Below are positions 7,904 to 16,379 of a stretch of 64,000 nucleotides of DNA, one piece after another. Numbering within the stretch: position 1 is the stretch's first letter; each line of letters starts with the position of its first letter. A model generated the notes under the pieces. The model saw nothing but the letters and a program-made list of their open reading frames with translations. It had not been told where the DNA came from and made no database searches. Made by a program: the position numbers and the translations under genes. Source of the DNA: Aridibaculum aurantiacum (GTDB lineage: Bacteria > Bacteroidota > Bacteroidia > Chitinophagales > Chitinophagaceae); NCBI RefSeq assembly GCF_017355875.1, contig NZ_JAFEWC010000003.1:935001-999000 (forward strand). Reading direction: 5' to 3'.

Positions 7904-9064
7904 ATGTCTATGATTGCAATGAACTTTCGCGGGCCTTTCAGGGTAAGGGCCGACAGGAAACCATACCCTGAGATCAAGCATCCTGGTGATGCCATTGTAC
8001 GAGTTACCCGTTCTTGTATCTGTGGATCTGACCTTCACCTGTATCATGGCCTGGTGCCCGACACCCGTGTAGGTATGACGTTCGGCCACGAGTTTATAGG
8101 TGTGGTGGAAGAAGTAGGTGCTGATGTAAAGAAACTCAAAGTAGGAGATAAGGTGTTGGTGCCATTTAACGTGGCCTGTGGTACCTGTAATTTTTGTAAT
8201 CAAAAGCTGTATGGCAACTGTCATGAATCCAACTCGCAATCCACAGCTGTAGGAGGCATATTTGGCTACTCGCATACTGCCGGCGGTTACGATGGCGGAC
8301 AGGCTGAATATGTGCGTGTGCCATATGCCGATGTAAGTCCTGAAGTAATTCCCGACTGGATGGATCCTGACGATGCAGTGATGCTTACTGACGTATTTCC
8401 TACCGGCTACCAGGCCGCAGAAATGGGTGGTATTCGCAAAGGCGATACAGTGGTGGTATTTGGTGCCGGGCCTGTAGGTATCATGGCTGCTCGATGTGCA
8501 TGGTTGTTTGGTGCGGCACGTGTAATCATTATCGATCATTACGAGTACAGGCTAGAGTTTGCACGGAAGTTTGCTTTTTGCGAAGCGTACAATTTCTTGT
8601 CGCTTAGCGATCCGGTTGTATTTCTGAAAAAGGAAACAGGCTGGTACGGCGCAGATGTTTGTATAGATGCTGTGGGCTGTGAGGCCGCAGGTAGTGCACT
8701 GCAAACACTTACCGGAAGAAAGATGTTGCTGCAAGCTGGCTCCGCTACTGCACTTCATTGGGCTATTAATTCAGTAAAGAAAGGTGGTATCGTTTCTATA
8801 GTGGGTGTATATGGTCCTACAGGCAACCTGGTACCGATAGGGAACGTAGTTAACAAAGGCATTACCATTCGTGCTAACCAGGCATCGGTGAAGCGTATGT
8901 TGCCACGTTTGATAGAGCATGTGAAAAATGGTGTAATCAGTCCAAAAGAGATGATTACGCATCGTATACCATTGGAAGAGGTAGCTGAAGGTTACCACCT
9001 GTTTTCACGTAAGCTGGATGGTATCATCAAGCCTGTTCTCATTCCTTCAACTGCGAGAGCATAA
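7904..9064 (+). CDS. Zinc-dependent alcohol dehydrogenase (MDR superfamily)
   Basis: A 386-residue protein from the ATG at 7904; a GTG at 7871 would add 11 residues with no family counterpart. The catalytic-zinc site is CICGSDLH and GHEFIGVVEEVG; the structural-zinc cysteines are in CGTCNFCNQKLYGNC; the NAD(P) Rossmann motif is VVVFGAGPVGIMAA with an acidic IIIDH strand end, favouring NAD. The long CxxCxxC...GGYDGGQAEYVRVP architecture is that of formaldehyde or threonine-type dehydrogenases. The substrate is not predictable. It is followed 10 bases later by a 166-aa gene, so they form an operon. Confidence 0.88.
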   Translation: MSMIAMNFRGPFRVRADRKPYPEIKHPGDAIVRVTRSCICGSDLHLYHGLVPDTRVGMTFGHEFIGVVEEVGADVKKLKVGDKVLVPFNVACGTCNFCNQKLYGNCHESNSQSTAVGGIFGYSHTAGGYDGGQAEYVRVPYADVSPEVIPDWMDPDDAVMLTDVFPTGYQAAEMGGIRKGDTVVVFGAGPVGIMAARCAWLFGAARVIIIDHYEYRLEFARKFAFCEAYNFLSLSDPVVFLKKETGWYGADVCIDAVGCEAAGSALQTLTGRKMLLQAGSATALHWAINSVKKGGIVSIVGVYGPTGNLVPIGNVVNKGITIRANQASVKRMLPRLIEHVKNGVISPKEMITHRIPLEEVAEGYHLFSRKLDGIIKPVLIPSTARA

Positions 9065-9074
9065 ACTATTAATT

Positions 9075-9575
9075 ATGGAAAATCTGGAAAGCAAATTTGC
9101 ACATATACCAGGATGGGGCATAGATGCCAATCCTGAAAATGATCCTACTTATCCAATGAAAGAATGGAATGGTGACGATCATAAAAGATTGAATTACGAA
9201 CGGCCGCCGCAGCAGCCGGTAGACATAGAAGTATTGCACTCGAATGAACGGCCAACTGTATCAGCTGTATTTGGTACATCTACACCTCCCAGCGGACTTA
9301 GTGGCATGATCAGGCGGCAAGCATTTAAATATGGTGAAGGCAGCTGGGGCCACTGGCTACCATTGATACTGGCCGATAGAATAAATGTATGGGAAGGAAT
9401 GATTGATGACCTGCTGCATGGCCATTTTCCTAACGTTGTAAAAGAACGGGGATGGAAAGCAGAATGGGAACACAACCGCAAAGGAATGCTTACCAACGCT
9501 GCCATTGCGGCTGCTGCCACAGCGGCTGTTACTGCTTTCTTTGTTATTAGAAGCCGGACCAAACATTCAAAGTAG
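9075..9575 (+). CDS. Conserved-looking 166-aa protein with C-terminal membrane anchor
   Basis: The start is ATG 9075 in an AATTATGG context; the frame is open further upstream but overlaps the dehydrogenase gene. The N-terminal two-thirds is soluble and rich in Trp, Pro and Asn (FAHIPGWGIDANPENDPTYP, near residue 8). A central PPSGLSGMIRRQAFKYGEGSWGHW segment spans about residues 72-95. The C-terminus has an Ala-rich transmembrane helix (NAAIAAAATAAVTAFFVI) and a basic RSRTKHSK end. Coupled to the dehydrogenase by a 10-base gap, it may tether or chaperone it (inference). Family not recognised. Confidence 0.7.
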   Translation: MENLESKFAHIPGWGIDANPENDPTYPMKEWNGDDHKRLNYERPPQQPVDIEVLHSNERPTVSAVFGTSTPPSGLSGMIRRQAFKYGEGSWGHWLPLILADRINVWEGMIDDLLHGHFPNVVKERGWKAEWEHNRKGMLTNAAIAAAATAAVTAFFVIRSRTKHSK

Positions 9576-9592
9576 TTGATTGTTGTTCTATT

Positions 9593-9638
9593 GATAGCGG
9601 ATGCATAGCTGTTAGCTATTGCTCCGCTATCTGTTTTT
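9593..9638 (+). terminator. Rho-independent terminator after the dehydrogenase operon
   Basis: Stem GATAGCGGA/TCCGCTATC with an inner ATAGCT/AGCTAT stem, followed by TGTTTTTA. Confidence 0.85.
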
Positions 9639-9661
9639 ATTCCCAGTAACCATACTTCTAC

Positions 9662-10738
9662 ATGCTACACAACAAGACCATCGATGATCTTTTGAACATA
9701 AAGGAGATATACCTGGAACCGGAGATAAGGAAGTACCAGCGTGGTTTGGATATCCTTGCAAAATATCCAGGTGCTAACTTGATAGAAGTGCCTTCGCATT
9801 GGAAAATTCCTGAGCTGCATGGTTTTGCAGGAAGTATAGAAGATTGGACAAAGATCAAAAAGAACGTGCTGGTGTTGGGTGTGAAGAAGTCACTGGCTGC
9901 ACGCCCTAATTCACGCAGTTCGCATTGGGTGGCACCGTCGCAAAGCAATGGTTGTACCATGTCGTGCTCATATTGTTATGTCCCTCGGAGAAAAGGTTAT
10001 GCTAACCCAATCAGCATTTTTGTAAACATTGAGCAAATATGTAATTACCTGCGCCGTCATGCCGCTAAGCAAGGGCCACTGCTGCAGCCGGATCATGTAG
10101 ATGATAAGTATTGGGTGTACGAAATAGGGGAGAATGGTGACTGCTCAGCAGACGCAGGCATCTGTGATAATGTGAAGGATATGATGAACCTCTTTAAAGA
10201 AATACCCAATGCTAAGCTGACCTTCGCTACTAAATTCGTAAACCGTGAAATGCTTACCTATGATCCGCAGCATAAAACACGCATTCGTTTTAGCCTGATG
10301 CCGCATAAGATGAGCAAGCTGGTGGATGTGCGCACATCACCCATCAGCGACAGGATAGATGTGATCAATGATTTTGTGGACGCAGGATACGAGGTGAATG
10401 TGAATTTCTCACCGGTTATTTATTATGAAGGTTGGCAGGATGACTGGCATATACTGATAGATGAGATAAATGATAAGGTGAATGATAAAGCCAAAAAGCA
10501 AATGGTGGCAGAGATCATTTTTCTTACCCACAACGAACAACTACACGAAGTAAATATGGGCTGGCATCCTAAGGCTGAAGAGGTGCTGTGGCAACCGGAT
10601 ATACAAGAAGTAAAATATAGCCAGACCGGTGGCCGCAATGTGAGGTACAAAAGAGGATTGAAAAAGGATTTAGTAGATACGCTGGTAGATATGGTGCATG
10701 AAAAGATGCCTTACTGCAAGATCAGGTACGCTTTCTAA
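9662..10738 (+). CDS. Spore photoproduct lyase-like radical SAM protein
   Basis: A 358-residue protein. The radical SAM cluster motif is in NGCTMSCSYCYVPRRKG (C-x3-C-x2-C, about residues 100-107). It is preceded by SSHWVAPSQS and followed by a TIM-barrel-like region with FATKFVN and VNFSPVIYYEGW. This matches the SPL family members found in non-sporulating bacteria. True SPL repairs the spore thymine dimer 5-thyminyl-5,6-dihydrothymine using SAM; whether this protein acts on DNA is unknown. It stands alone between two terminators or repeats. Confident for superfamily, moderate for family. Confidence 0.78.
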   Translation: MLHNKTIDDLLNIKEIYLEPEIRKYQRGLDILAKYPGANLIEVPSHWKIPELHGFAGSIEDWTKIKKNVLVLGVKKSLAARPNSRSSHWVAPSQSNGCTMSCSYCYVPRRKGYANPISIFVNIEQICNYLRRHAAKQGPLLQPDHVDDKYWVYEIGENGDCSADAGICDNVKDMMNLFKEIPNAKLTFATKFVNREMLTYDPQHKTRIRFSLMPHKMSKLVDVRTSPISDRIDVINDFVDAGYEVNVNFSPVIYYEGWQDDWHILIDEINDKVNDKAKKQMVAEIIFLTHNEQLHEVNMGWHPKAEEVLWQPDIQEVKYSQTGGRNVRYKRGLKKDLVDTLVDMVHEKMPYCKIRYAF

Positions 10739-10883
10739 TTGAAGATTTTAGATTTTCGATTGCGGATTGGTGTAGGCTAGTTTCTGGTTTCTCGTAGCTA
10801 AAACGTCATCATCGATCTAGTATCGAGTATCCAGAATCATGCTTAATCTATCATCTAAAGCCTAATCTCTAAAGCCCAACCGC
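10739..10883. other. Intergenic gap with degenerate repeat sequence
   Basis: It contains TAGTTTCTGGTTTCTCG, the complement of the GAAACCAG-type repeats seen at 33154, 38333 and 58742, and AATCT/ATC-rich stretches. No gene or terminator seen. Confidence 0.4.
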
Positions 10884-12176
10884 CTAAATTTCTACTTCTC
10901 CTACCACAAACACACTTCCACATACCAGTATAAGATCATCTTTATGTGCATGTGCTAAGGCATGCTGAACGGCTGCATTTACTTCCGGGAATGTTTGCCC
11001 ATGCAGGTTGTACTTCGCAGCCTGTGATGCTAATTCATCTTCAGGTAATGCACGAGGAATACTTGCTTTGGTAAAATAATAGGTAGCGTGGGTTGGTAGC
11101 AGGCTCAGCACTTTTTCAATCTCTTTATCTTTTACCATACCTATTACAATATGCAGCTTATGAAACGTCTCATGTTCCAGTTGCTGCACTATTTGTTTTA
11201 CTCCATCTTCGTTATGGCCTACGTCCAGCACTACAGTTGGATGCTGGTGCACTACTTCCCACCTGCCATGAAGGCCGGTTAGTTTTTTTACATGCGCCAG
11301 TCCATGTTTTACATGTTCCTCTTCAATCTTCCATCCCTGCTGTTTTAATACATGTACTGTTTCTAAAACTGTCAGCAGGTTCTTTAACTGGTAAATGCCA
11401 GTAAGGTCGAGACTGTAGGTTTGCCTGTCGCTATCGAGTTGATGATGTGCGACAGTAGCTACCAGTTGGTGCTTTTCATGCGCCCAATCATTTACCCATC
11501 TTGCTTCCGATGCAAAGGAAACAGGAGCGCCAACAGTAGCAGCCTTATCTATGAAAACAGGTTTTGTTTTTTCTGTTGTTTCTCCAATAACTGCAGGTAT
11601 ATTAGGTTTGATTATCCCTGCTTTTTCCGATGCTATTTTTTCAATTGTATCTCCCAGCATATTCATGTGATCCATCCCTATATTGGTAATGACAGACACT
11701 TCAGGCGTAATGATATTGGTACTGTCGAGCCGGCCTCCCAATCCAACTTCTATCACTGCTATATCTATTTGCTGTTGCTTAAAATATTTAAAAGCCATTG
11801 CCACTGTTATTTCAAAAAAAGAAGGCTCTATCTCCTCCATCAGCGGCTGTAGTCTATGAGTAAATTCTACAACAAAATCTTCTTCTATTTCTTTACCATC
11901 GATCTTGATGCGTTCCCTAAAATCTTTTAGATGAGGAGAGGTGTAGAGGCCTGTTTTATAACCTGCAGATTGTAAAATAGCTGCAAGCATATGGCTTGTG
12001 GAACCTTTGCCATTGGTGCCTGCTATATGAATGGATTTGAAACTGTTTTGCGGGTTTCCAACCGCATTGCAGAGCGTGATGGTGTTGGTAAGATCTTCTT
12101 TATAAGCAGCTGCCCCTATGCGGCTATACATAGGCAGGCGGGTAAACAGGTATTCGAGCGTTTGCTGGTAGTTCAT
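10884..12176 (-). CDS. folC: Bifunctional folylpolyglutamate synthase / dihydrofolate synthase
   Basis: A 430-residue Mur-ligase-type enzyme that adds glutamate to dihydropteroate and to folates using ATP, in the cytoplasm. The P-loop is IHIAGTNGKGSTSHM (residues 49-63). VIEVGLGGRLDSTNI, VITNIGMDHMNMLG and the C-terminal VVLDVGHNEDGV (the conserved H-N motif of the ligase C-domain) are all present. The length is normal for FolC. The minus-strand leader has TACTTTCG shortly before the start, one base off the TAnnTTTG promoter box. No folate gene is adjacent. Confidence 0.93.
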   Translation of the reverse strand: MNYQQTLEYLFTRLPMYSRIGAAAYKEDLTNTITLCNAVGNPQNSFKSIHIAGTNGKGSTSHMLAAILQSAGYKTGLYTSPHLKDFRERIKIDGKEIEEDFVVEFTHRLQPLMEEIEPSFFEITVAMAFKYFKQQQIDIAVIEVGLGGRLDSTNIITPEVSVITNIGMDHMNMLGDTIEKIASEKAGIIKPNIPAVIGETTEKTKPVFIDKAATVGAPVSFASEARWVNDWAHEKHQLVATVAHHQLDSDRQTYSLDLTGIYQLKNLLTVLETVHVLKQQGWKIEEEHVKHGLAHVKKLTGLHGRWEVVHQHPTVVLDVGHNEDGVKQIVQQLEHETFHKLHIVIGMVKDKEIEKVLSLLPTHATYYFTKASIPRALPEDELASQAAKYNLHGQTFPEVNAAVQHALAHAHKDDLILVCGSVFVVGEVEI

Positions 12177-12243
12177 AGTAGTAGCAAAAAGCGAAAGTAG
12201 TTATTGCCATTCACGCTCCTGCATCTCTGGCACAAAATGCGGT

Positions 12244-12285
12244 AAAAAAGAACAGGGAAATGCAGCCGATCCCGCATTTCCCTGT
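12244..12285 (-). terminator. Rho-independent terminator of the GH1-like gene
   Basis: On the minus strand a stem ACAGGGAAATGC/GCATTTCCCTGT is followed by TTCTTTTTTA. It lies directly downstream of the minus-strand gene ending at 12305. Confidence 0.85.
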
Positions 12286-12304
12286 ACATGAAAATTGACT
12301 TTAT

Positions 12305-13513
12305 TTATACTAAAGGAACTCCATAACCCTCTGTGTCCAATACATCTTTCCATTGTTTGATAAGGTTGATGTATTCCCTTCCAAGTGGCCGAATTTTTCT
12401 ATCAAGATCGTACATGCCCAGCGAGTTGATGTTGCCTGCGTCATTGCGCAACGCGCTATCCCAGTCTACCTGGTCTATCAGGCTGTACCACGTAAAACCA
12501 AGAATAGGTACGCCATCTTGTTTTAGCCTATATACGTTTGCCCATTGTTTTTTTAGCCAGTGTACTGACAGTGGTTCGGTTATATTGGTTTCTGTATGCA
12601 TCACCGGCAGTTTGTACCGGCGGAAGTATTGGTGCGTTATCACATAATAGCCAAACACTTCTCCTGACGGCGAGGTGCTTCCGTTTTCATGCACCATATG
12701 TTCGTTGGTAATGTAGTAGTCATTACCCATGATGCAATTGCACTGCTTCTTCAGTCTTTGATCGATGAACCAGTTATACTCTTTCTCTGTCATGCCATGG
12801 TCCAGCAGGTACTTGTACATAGTCACATCCAGTTCATGCCCATAAGTAAGATCGAGCGATAAGAAGCGTTTTTTGTTCAGGAAATCAGCAAGTGGCCTTA
12901 CTCCTGGATGTTCTGCGTGGAAATATTCGCTTGATTCACTTTGCACAAAAATGGCATCAGGACGAACCTTTTTGATAGCCAGCATCGCCAGGGCATTTGC
13001 CTTACAAAGATTTTTAAGAGCCGTCACATAAGTGTGGTCACTGGTCTTACATTCATTCCACCAGCCATACTGGCCGGAGAACATAGCGGCAATGAAAATT
13101 TCATTTACCGGCGTATAGTACTGTAGGTGCGGATAACGTTTCGCAAATTCATACGCGTACTCAGCAAAATATTCCGGCCAGTCCAGGTTTTGAAAATCAC
13201 CAATCCAATCGGGTACACCAAAATGACAAAGGTCTACAATGGTGGTTATTTCCAGCCTTTCCAGTTCCTTGAAAGCATCGTCAGAAAAACTCCAGTCGTA
13301 CTGCCCTGGTCCCACATGAGCGCGGTAGTACGGAGGACCATAACGCAGGTAATCCATTCCCGATTCTTTTACAAGGGCAAAATCCTCTTTCCAATACTTG
13401 TAGTGCCCGGTCTTTTCCATCTCATCTACTCGTTTGATGGTGCCATCTGGTAAGGTAATGTTGGGATAACTATTTTCTATACCCGTAGCAAACATAAATC
13501 GATGCTTGTTCAT
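12305..13513 (-). CDS. Family 1 glycoside hydrolase-like protein (divergent)
   Basis: A 402-residue cytoplasmic protein with no signal peptide. A (beta/alpha)8 GH1 pattern is visible: RYGPPYYRAHVGPGQYDWSF, TTIVDLCHFGVPDW (a variant of the TL.H.D.P strand), the acid/base in YTPVNEIFI (Glu138) and the nucleophile in VMHTETN (Glu308), then GFTWYSLIDQVDW. Ordinary GH1 beta-glucosidases have ITENG at the nucleophile, so HTETN marks a diverged subfamily with unknown glycone. It has its own terminator. It may act on an imported disaccharide or a glycoside made in the cell. Confidence 0.75.
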   Translation of the reverse strand: MNKHRFMFATGIENSYPNITLPDGTIKRVDEMEKTGHYKYWKEDFALVKESGMDYLRYGPPYYRAHVGPGQYDWSFSDDAFKELERLEITTIVDLCHFGVPDWIGDFQNLDWPEYFAEYAYEFAKRYPHLQYYTPVNEIFIAAMFSGQYGWWNECKTSDHTYVTALKNLCKANALAMLAIKKVRPDAIFVQSESSEYFHAEHPGVRPLADFLNKKRFLSLDLTYGHELDVTMYKYLLDHGMTEKEYNWFIDQRLKKQCNCIMGNDYYITNEHMVHENGSTSPSGEVFGYYVITHQYFRRYKLPVMHTETNITEPLSVHWLKKQWANVYRLKQDGVPILGFTWYSLIDQVDWDSALRNDAGNINSLGMYDLDRKIRPLGREYINLIKQWKDVLDTEGYGVPLV

Positions 13514-13726
13514 GTGTTTCTTTGTAAGATTGGTTAAATGATCTGAGTATAAGGCAGCAATGCATATATAATGGAGGCTGCATCAATAGGTTTAGCAGCT
13601 TCCAAATACAAGATGCAGAAGCATCAATAACTTTGCCATGAGGAAGTTGTTTCTGGCATGCTGCCGATGGATGAGAAGGCGAGTAAAGAGTAGGTGGCAG
13701 GTAACTTCCTGAAAAAATTTGCTGAT

Positions 13727-14368
13727 CTATGATACAGTAGAAATACCTACCCGTTGTTGCAGGTAATTATTTGCGGTTGCCTCTTTTAGCATGAATTCAG
13801 CAAGGTCGCCGGCACGTATAAAACCATTGTCTGGTTGGGGAGGATATTCACTACTTGTGGTATAATGGCCGGAGCCATCTTCATCCACCAAATTTGGTGC
13901 ACCAATGATGGTCCAATCCAAGTCACTTTCTTTAAGGTATAAATACGCCTGCAGGTGTTCCTTGCCTACGGGTAAGTATTCTTCAGGATAATCCGGGAGG
14001 TCAAGCAGCAACTCATCATTTTCAGAAAGCAAAATTCCTTTACCGCCGAGAGCTACTATCCTTTTTACTTGTGCCCGCTTCATTTGGGCCACTATATTCT
14101 TGATGCCTAACGACCTTGACTTGTCTTTGCCATTAAAAGCGCCACCTAAAACTGATATAACCATATCACTTCCCTGGATAGCTTTATATACATCGCCTTC
14201 ATCAAAAACATATCCTTTAACCGCCACCAGTTTTGTGTTTCGCAAGTCCGCATCTATAAGCGATTGTACATTTCGCCCAAAGGCCTTTATAGTATGGCCC
14301 TGCGCCAGTGCTTTGCGAACAATGTATTTTCCAACCATGCCGGTAGCGCCAAAAAGAGTTATTGTCAT
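13727..14368 (-). CDS. NAD(P)-binding atypical SDR (NmrA/SDR-like)
   Basis: A 213-residue protein with an N-terminal Rossmann motif ITLFGATGMVGKYIV (GxxGxxG) and later DMVISVLGGAFNGKD, KRIVALGGKG and LDWTIIGAPNLVDEDG, typical of atypical short-chain dehydrogenases of the NAD(P)H-binding family (PF13460-like). No YxxxK catalytic pair is evident. The role could be a flavin or quinone reductase, or a sensor of NADPH. Its neighbours on the same strand (YtxJ and lipoprotein) are separated by a terminator, so it is a separate unit. Confidence 0.8.
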   Translation of the reverse strand: MTITLFGATGMVGKYIVRKALAQGHTIKAFGRNVQSLIDADLRNTKLVAVKGYVFDEGDVYKAIQGSDMVISVLGGAFNGKDKSRSLGIKNIVAQMKRAQVKRIVALGGKGILLSENDELLLDLPDYPEEYLPVGKEHLQAYLYLKESDLDWTIIGAPNLVDEDGSGHYTTSSEYPPQPDNGFIRAGDLAEFMLKEATANNYLQQRVGISTVS

Positions 14369-14407
14369 TGCAGGTAATTAAGGAGTGAATTTACTCTTCA
14401 AAGGGCA

Positions 14408-14433
14408 CAAAAAAAGCATCCGGTTGGATGCTT
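14408..14433 (-). terminator. Rho-independent terminator after ytxJ
   Basis: On the minus strand the stem AAGCATCC/GGATGCTT is followed by a run of Ts. It lies directly downstream of the minus-strand ytxJ. Confidence 0.85.
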
Positions 14434-14454
14434 AGTATGATTATAGGTAGCAGG

Positions 14455-14787
14455 CTATATAGTTACCTGTTCACGGATTTCTTCCATATCAATAGATCCA
14501 TGGCTTTCATCGTAAACACATTCGCCGTTGCGGATAACAAGCACCTGCGGACTTTCGTGGTAAACATTAAAATCCTGGGCTATCTTATTACTTATGTTCC
14601 TGTAGGCTATAAGGTCTAGATAATAAAAATCTGCATCTTCAGGTACGCTGCTTCTCTCGAGTCTGCTTTTAGCCATGCTGCTAATGCTGCACCTGGTACT
14701 ATGCTTAAATATCACTTGCGGCTTACTGTTCGATTTAAGAACAATATCCTGCAACTGACTTTCATCGGTTAGCGGAATCCAATTCAT
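14455..14787 (-). CDS. ytxJ: YtxJ family bacilliredoxin-like protein
   Basis: A 110-residue thioredoxin-fold protein. The motif FKHSTRCSISSMA has one cysteine (Cys33), as in the YtxJ (BrxC) family of monothiol bacilliredoxins. The C-terminal part SPQVLVIRNGECVYDESHGSI carries the cis-Pro loop (ESPQ). The family removes bacillithiol from mixed disulfides, so its presence implies that this organism makes bacillithiol (inference; bsh genes are not in the window). It is downstream of a 38-aa lipoprotein gene with a 40-base gap, likely co-transcribed. Confidence 0.88.
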   Translation of the reverse strand: MNWIPLTDESQLQDIVLKSNSKPQVIFKHSTRCSISSMAKSRLERSSVPEDADFYYLDLIAYRNISNKIAQDFNVYHESPQVLVIRNGECVYDESHGSIDMEEIREQVTI

Positions 14788-14827
14788 GATTTAGATGTTT
14801 CTCTTCAAAAGCGTACTAAAAACGTGC

Positions 14828-14944
14828 CTATGCACGGAAGTAGCGTGGGTTATGAGAAGGGCAACCACCTCTGCGAGATACACATGAAGAAACTAATGCA
14901 AGGGTAAATGCAAGAAGGATAATTACGATGAATGTCTTTTTCAT
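14828..14944 (-). CDS. Small lipoprotein (38 aa)
   Basis: The minus-strand frame reads MKKTFIVIILLAFTLALVSSC, then a short tail VSRRGGCPSHNPRYFRA. This is a textbook lipoprotein signal peptide with lipobox LVSSC (Cys21) and a mature peptide of only 18 residues with one further cysteine. It is followed by ytxJ on the same strand and diverges from mpl, whose start is 64 bases away. The strong signal peptide and compact position support a real gene. The function is unknown; the mature part is too small for an enzyme. Confidence 0.65.
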   Translation of the reverse strand: MKKTFIVIILLAFTLALVSSCVSRRGGCPSHNPRYFRA

Positions 14945-15008
14945 ACTTGAGATTATTACGACAAATAAACGGTTATTTTGCACCGATATTTTTGAAGCTA
15001 CAATATTA

Positions 15009-16367
15009 ATGAAAGTTCACTTTATATCCATAGGAGGAAGCGTGATGCACCAGCTTGCTATTGCGCTCAAAAGAAAGGGTTACAAGGTTTCAGGTACAGA
15101 CGATGAAATATTTGAACCTAGTTGCACCAACCTGAAGAATGAAGGTTTATTGCCTGGAAAAATGGGCTGGCAACCAGATCTTATAATCCCGGATATTGAT
15201 GCTATCATATTGGGAATGCATGCAAAAGATGATAATCCTGAGCTGGTTAAGGCAAGGGAAATGCAGCTTCCTATTTACTCGTTCCCTGAGTATATCTTTA
15301 AAGAAAGCCAACAAAAGACACGGGTAGTAGTGGGTGGAAGCCACGGCAAAACCACCACAACCAGCATGATCATGCACGTGTTAAAAATTGCACAAAAGGA
15401 ATTTGATTACCTGGTAGGGGCGAGACTGGAGGGTTTTGACCAATCGGTGAACATAACAGATGCACCGGTGATAGTGTGTGAAGGCGATGAATACCCGGCG
15501 AGTGCAATTGAGAAACGTCCAAAGTTTCACTTCCTGTTTCCACATATTGCTATTCTTACCGGCATAGCCTGGGATCATATCAATGTATTTCCAACTTGGG
15601 AATTTTACCTGGAGCAGTTTGTCATCTTTATCAATAAGATCGAAAAAGGTGGCATCCTCATATTCAACGAAACTGATCCTGTGCTCACTAAACTGGTGCA
15701 GGAAAATAAGCGAGACGACATACGATACCAGCCGTATGCAGTTCCCGGGCATGAAATAGCCAACGGGAAAACCATCATCACCATTGAAGGTAGCAGCCAG
15801 CCTTTGCAGGTTTTTGGCGACCACAACCTGTTAAATCTTCATGCTGCATATCATGTTTGCAATGAATTAGGGGTAGATACCGCCACCTTTGTAACGGCAA
15901 TCAGCAGTTTTACAGGTGCCAGCAAGCGGTTAGAAAAAATAGCGGAAACTGGTACCACAACTGTTTACCGTGATTTTGCCCATGCACCCAGCAAGGTTAA
16001 AGCAACCATAGAAGCAGTTAAGCAACAATTTCCAGGCAGGAAACTGGTAGCCGTACTGGAGCTACATACCTTCAGTAGCCTGAATGAAAACTTTATGAGC
16101 GAGTATGAAGGTGCTATGGATAAAGCCGATGCCGCGGTTGTTTTTTACTCGCAGCATGCACTGGAACTGAAAAGAATGCCACCTCTGCCAAAGAAAGTAG
16201 TAGAGAAAGGTTTTAATAAGGAAGGACTTGAGGTTATAACTGACAGAGAAACACTGGAAGCCTGGCTTCAAAAGCAGGAGTATACCAACGCCACACTTGT
16301 GTTTATGAGTAGTGGCAATTATGATGGATTAGATGTAAATGCTATTGCAAATGCAGTAGCCAAGTAA
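15009..16367 (+). CDS. mpl: UDP-N-acetylmuramate:L-Ala-gamma-D-Glu-meso-DAP ligase
   Basis: A 452-residue Mur ligase that recycles the peptidoglycan tripeptide by joining it to UDP-MurNAc. It starts MKVHFISIGGSVMHQLA with the UDP-binding Gly loop. The P-loop is GGSHGKTTTTSM (109-120). GDEYPAS, ILTGIAWDHINVFPT and YRDFAHAPSKV are the Mur-ligase family landmarks, and the tail SSGNYDGLDV is as in Mpl. I chose ATG 15009 because an upstream ATG at 14928 adds 27 residues that overlap the divergent lipoprotein gene and have no family equivalent. A TTATTTTG box lies at 14973-14980. The exonuclease gene follows after 12 bases. Confidence 0.93.
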   Translation: MKVHFISIGGSVMHQLAIALKRKGYKVSGTDDEIFEPSCTNLKNEGLLPGKMGWQPDLIIPDIDAIILGMHAKDDNPELVKAREMQLPIYSFPEYIFKESQQKTRVVVGGSHGKTTTTSMIMHVLKIAQKEFDYLVGARLEGFDQSVNITDAPVIVCEGDEYPASAIEKRPKFHFLFPHIAILTGIAWDHINVFPTWEFYLEQFVIFINKIEKGGILIFNETDPVLTKLVQENKRDDIRYQPYAVPGHEIANGKTIITIEGSSQPLQVFGDHNLLNLHAAYHVCNELGVDTATFVTAISSFTGASKRLEKIAETGTTTVYRDFAHAPSKVKATIEAVKQQFPGRKLVAVLELHTFSSLNENFMSEYEGAMDKADAAVVFYSQHALELKRMPPLPKKVVEKGFNKEGLEVITDRETLEAWLQKQEYTNATLVFMSSGNYDGLDVNAIANAVAK

Positions 16368-16379
16368 ACCCGCAAAAAC

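Noticed and set aside
7889-8539. Minus-strand frame of 216 codons opposite the alcohol dehydrogenase
   Set aside because: Shadow of a well-supported gene; His/Thr/Tyr-rich composition is not protein-like.
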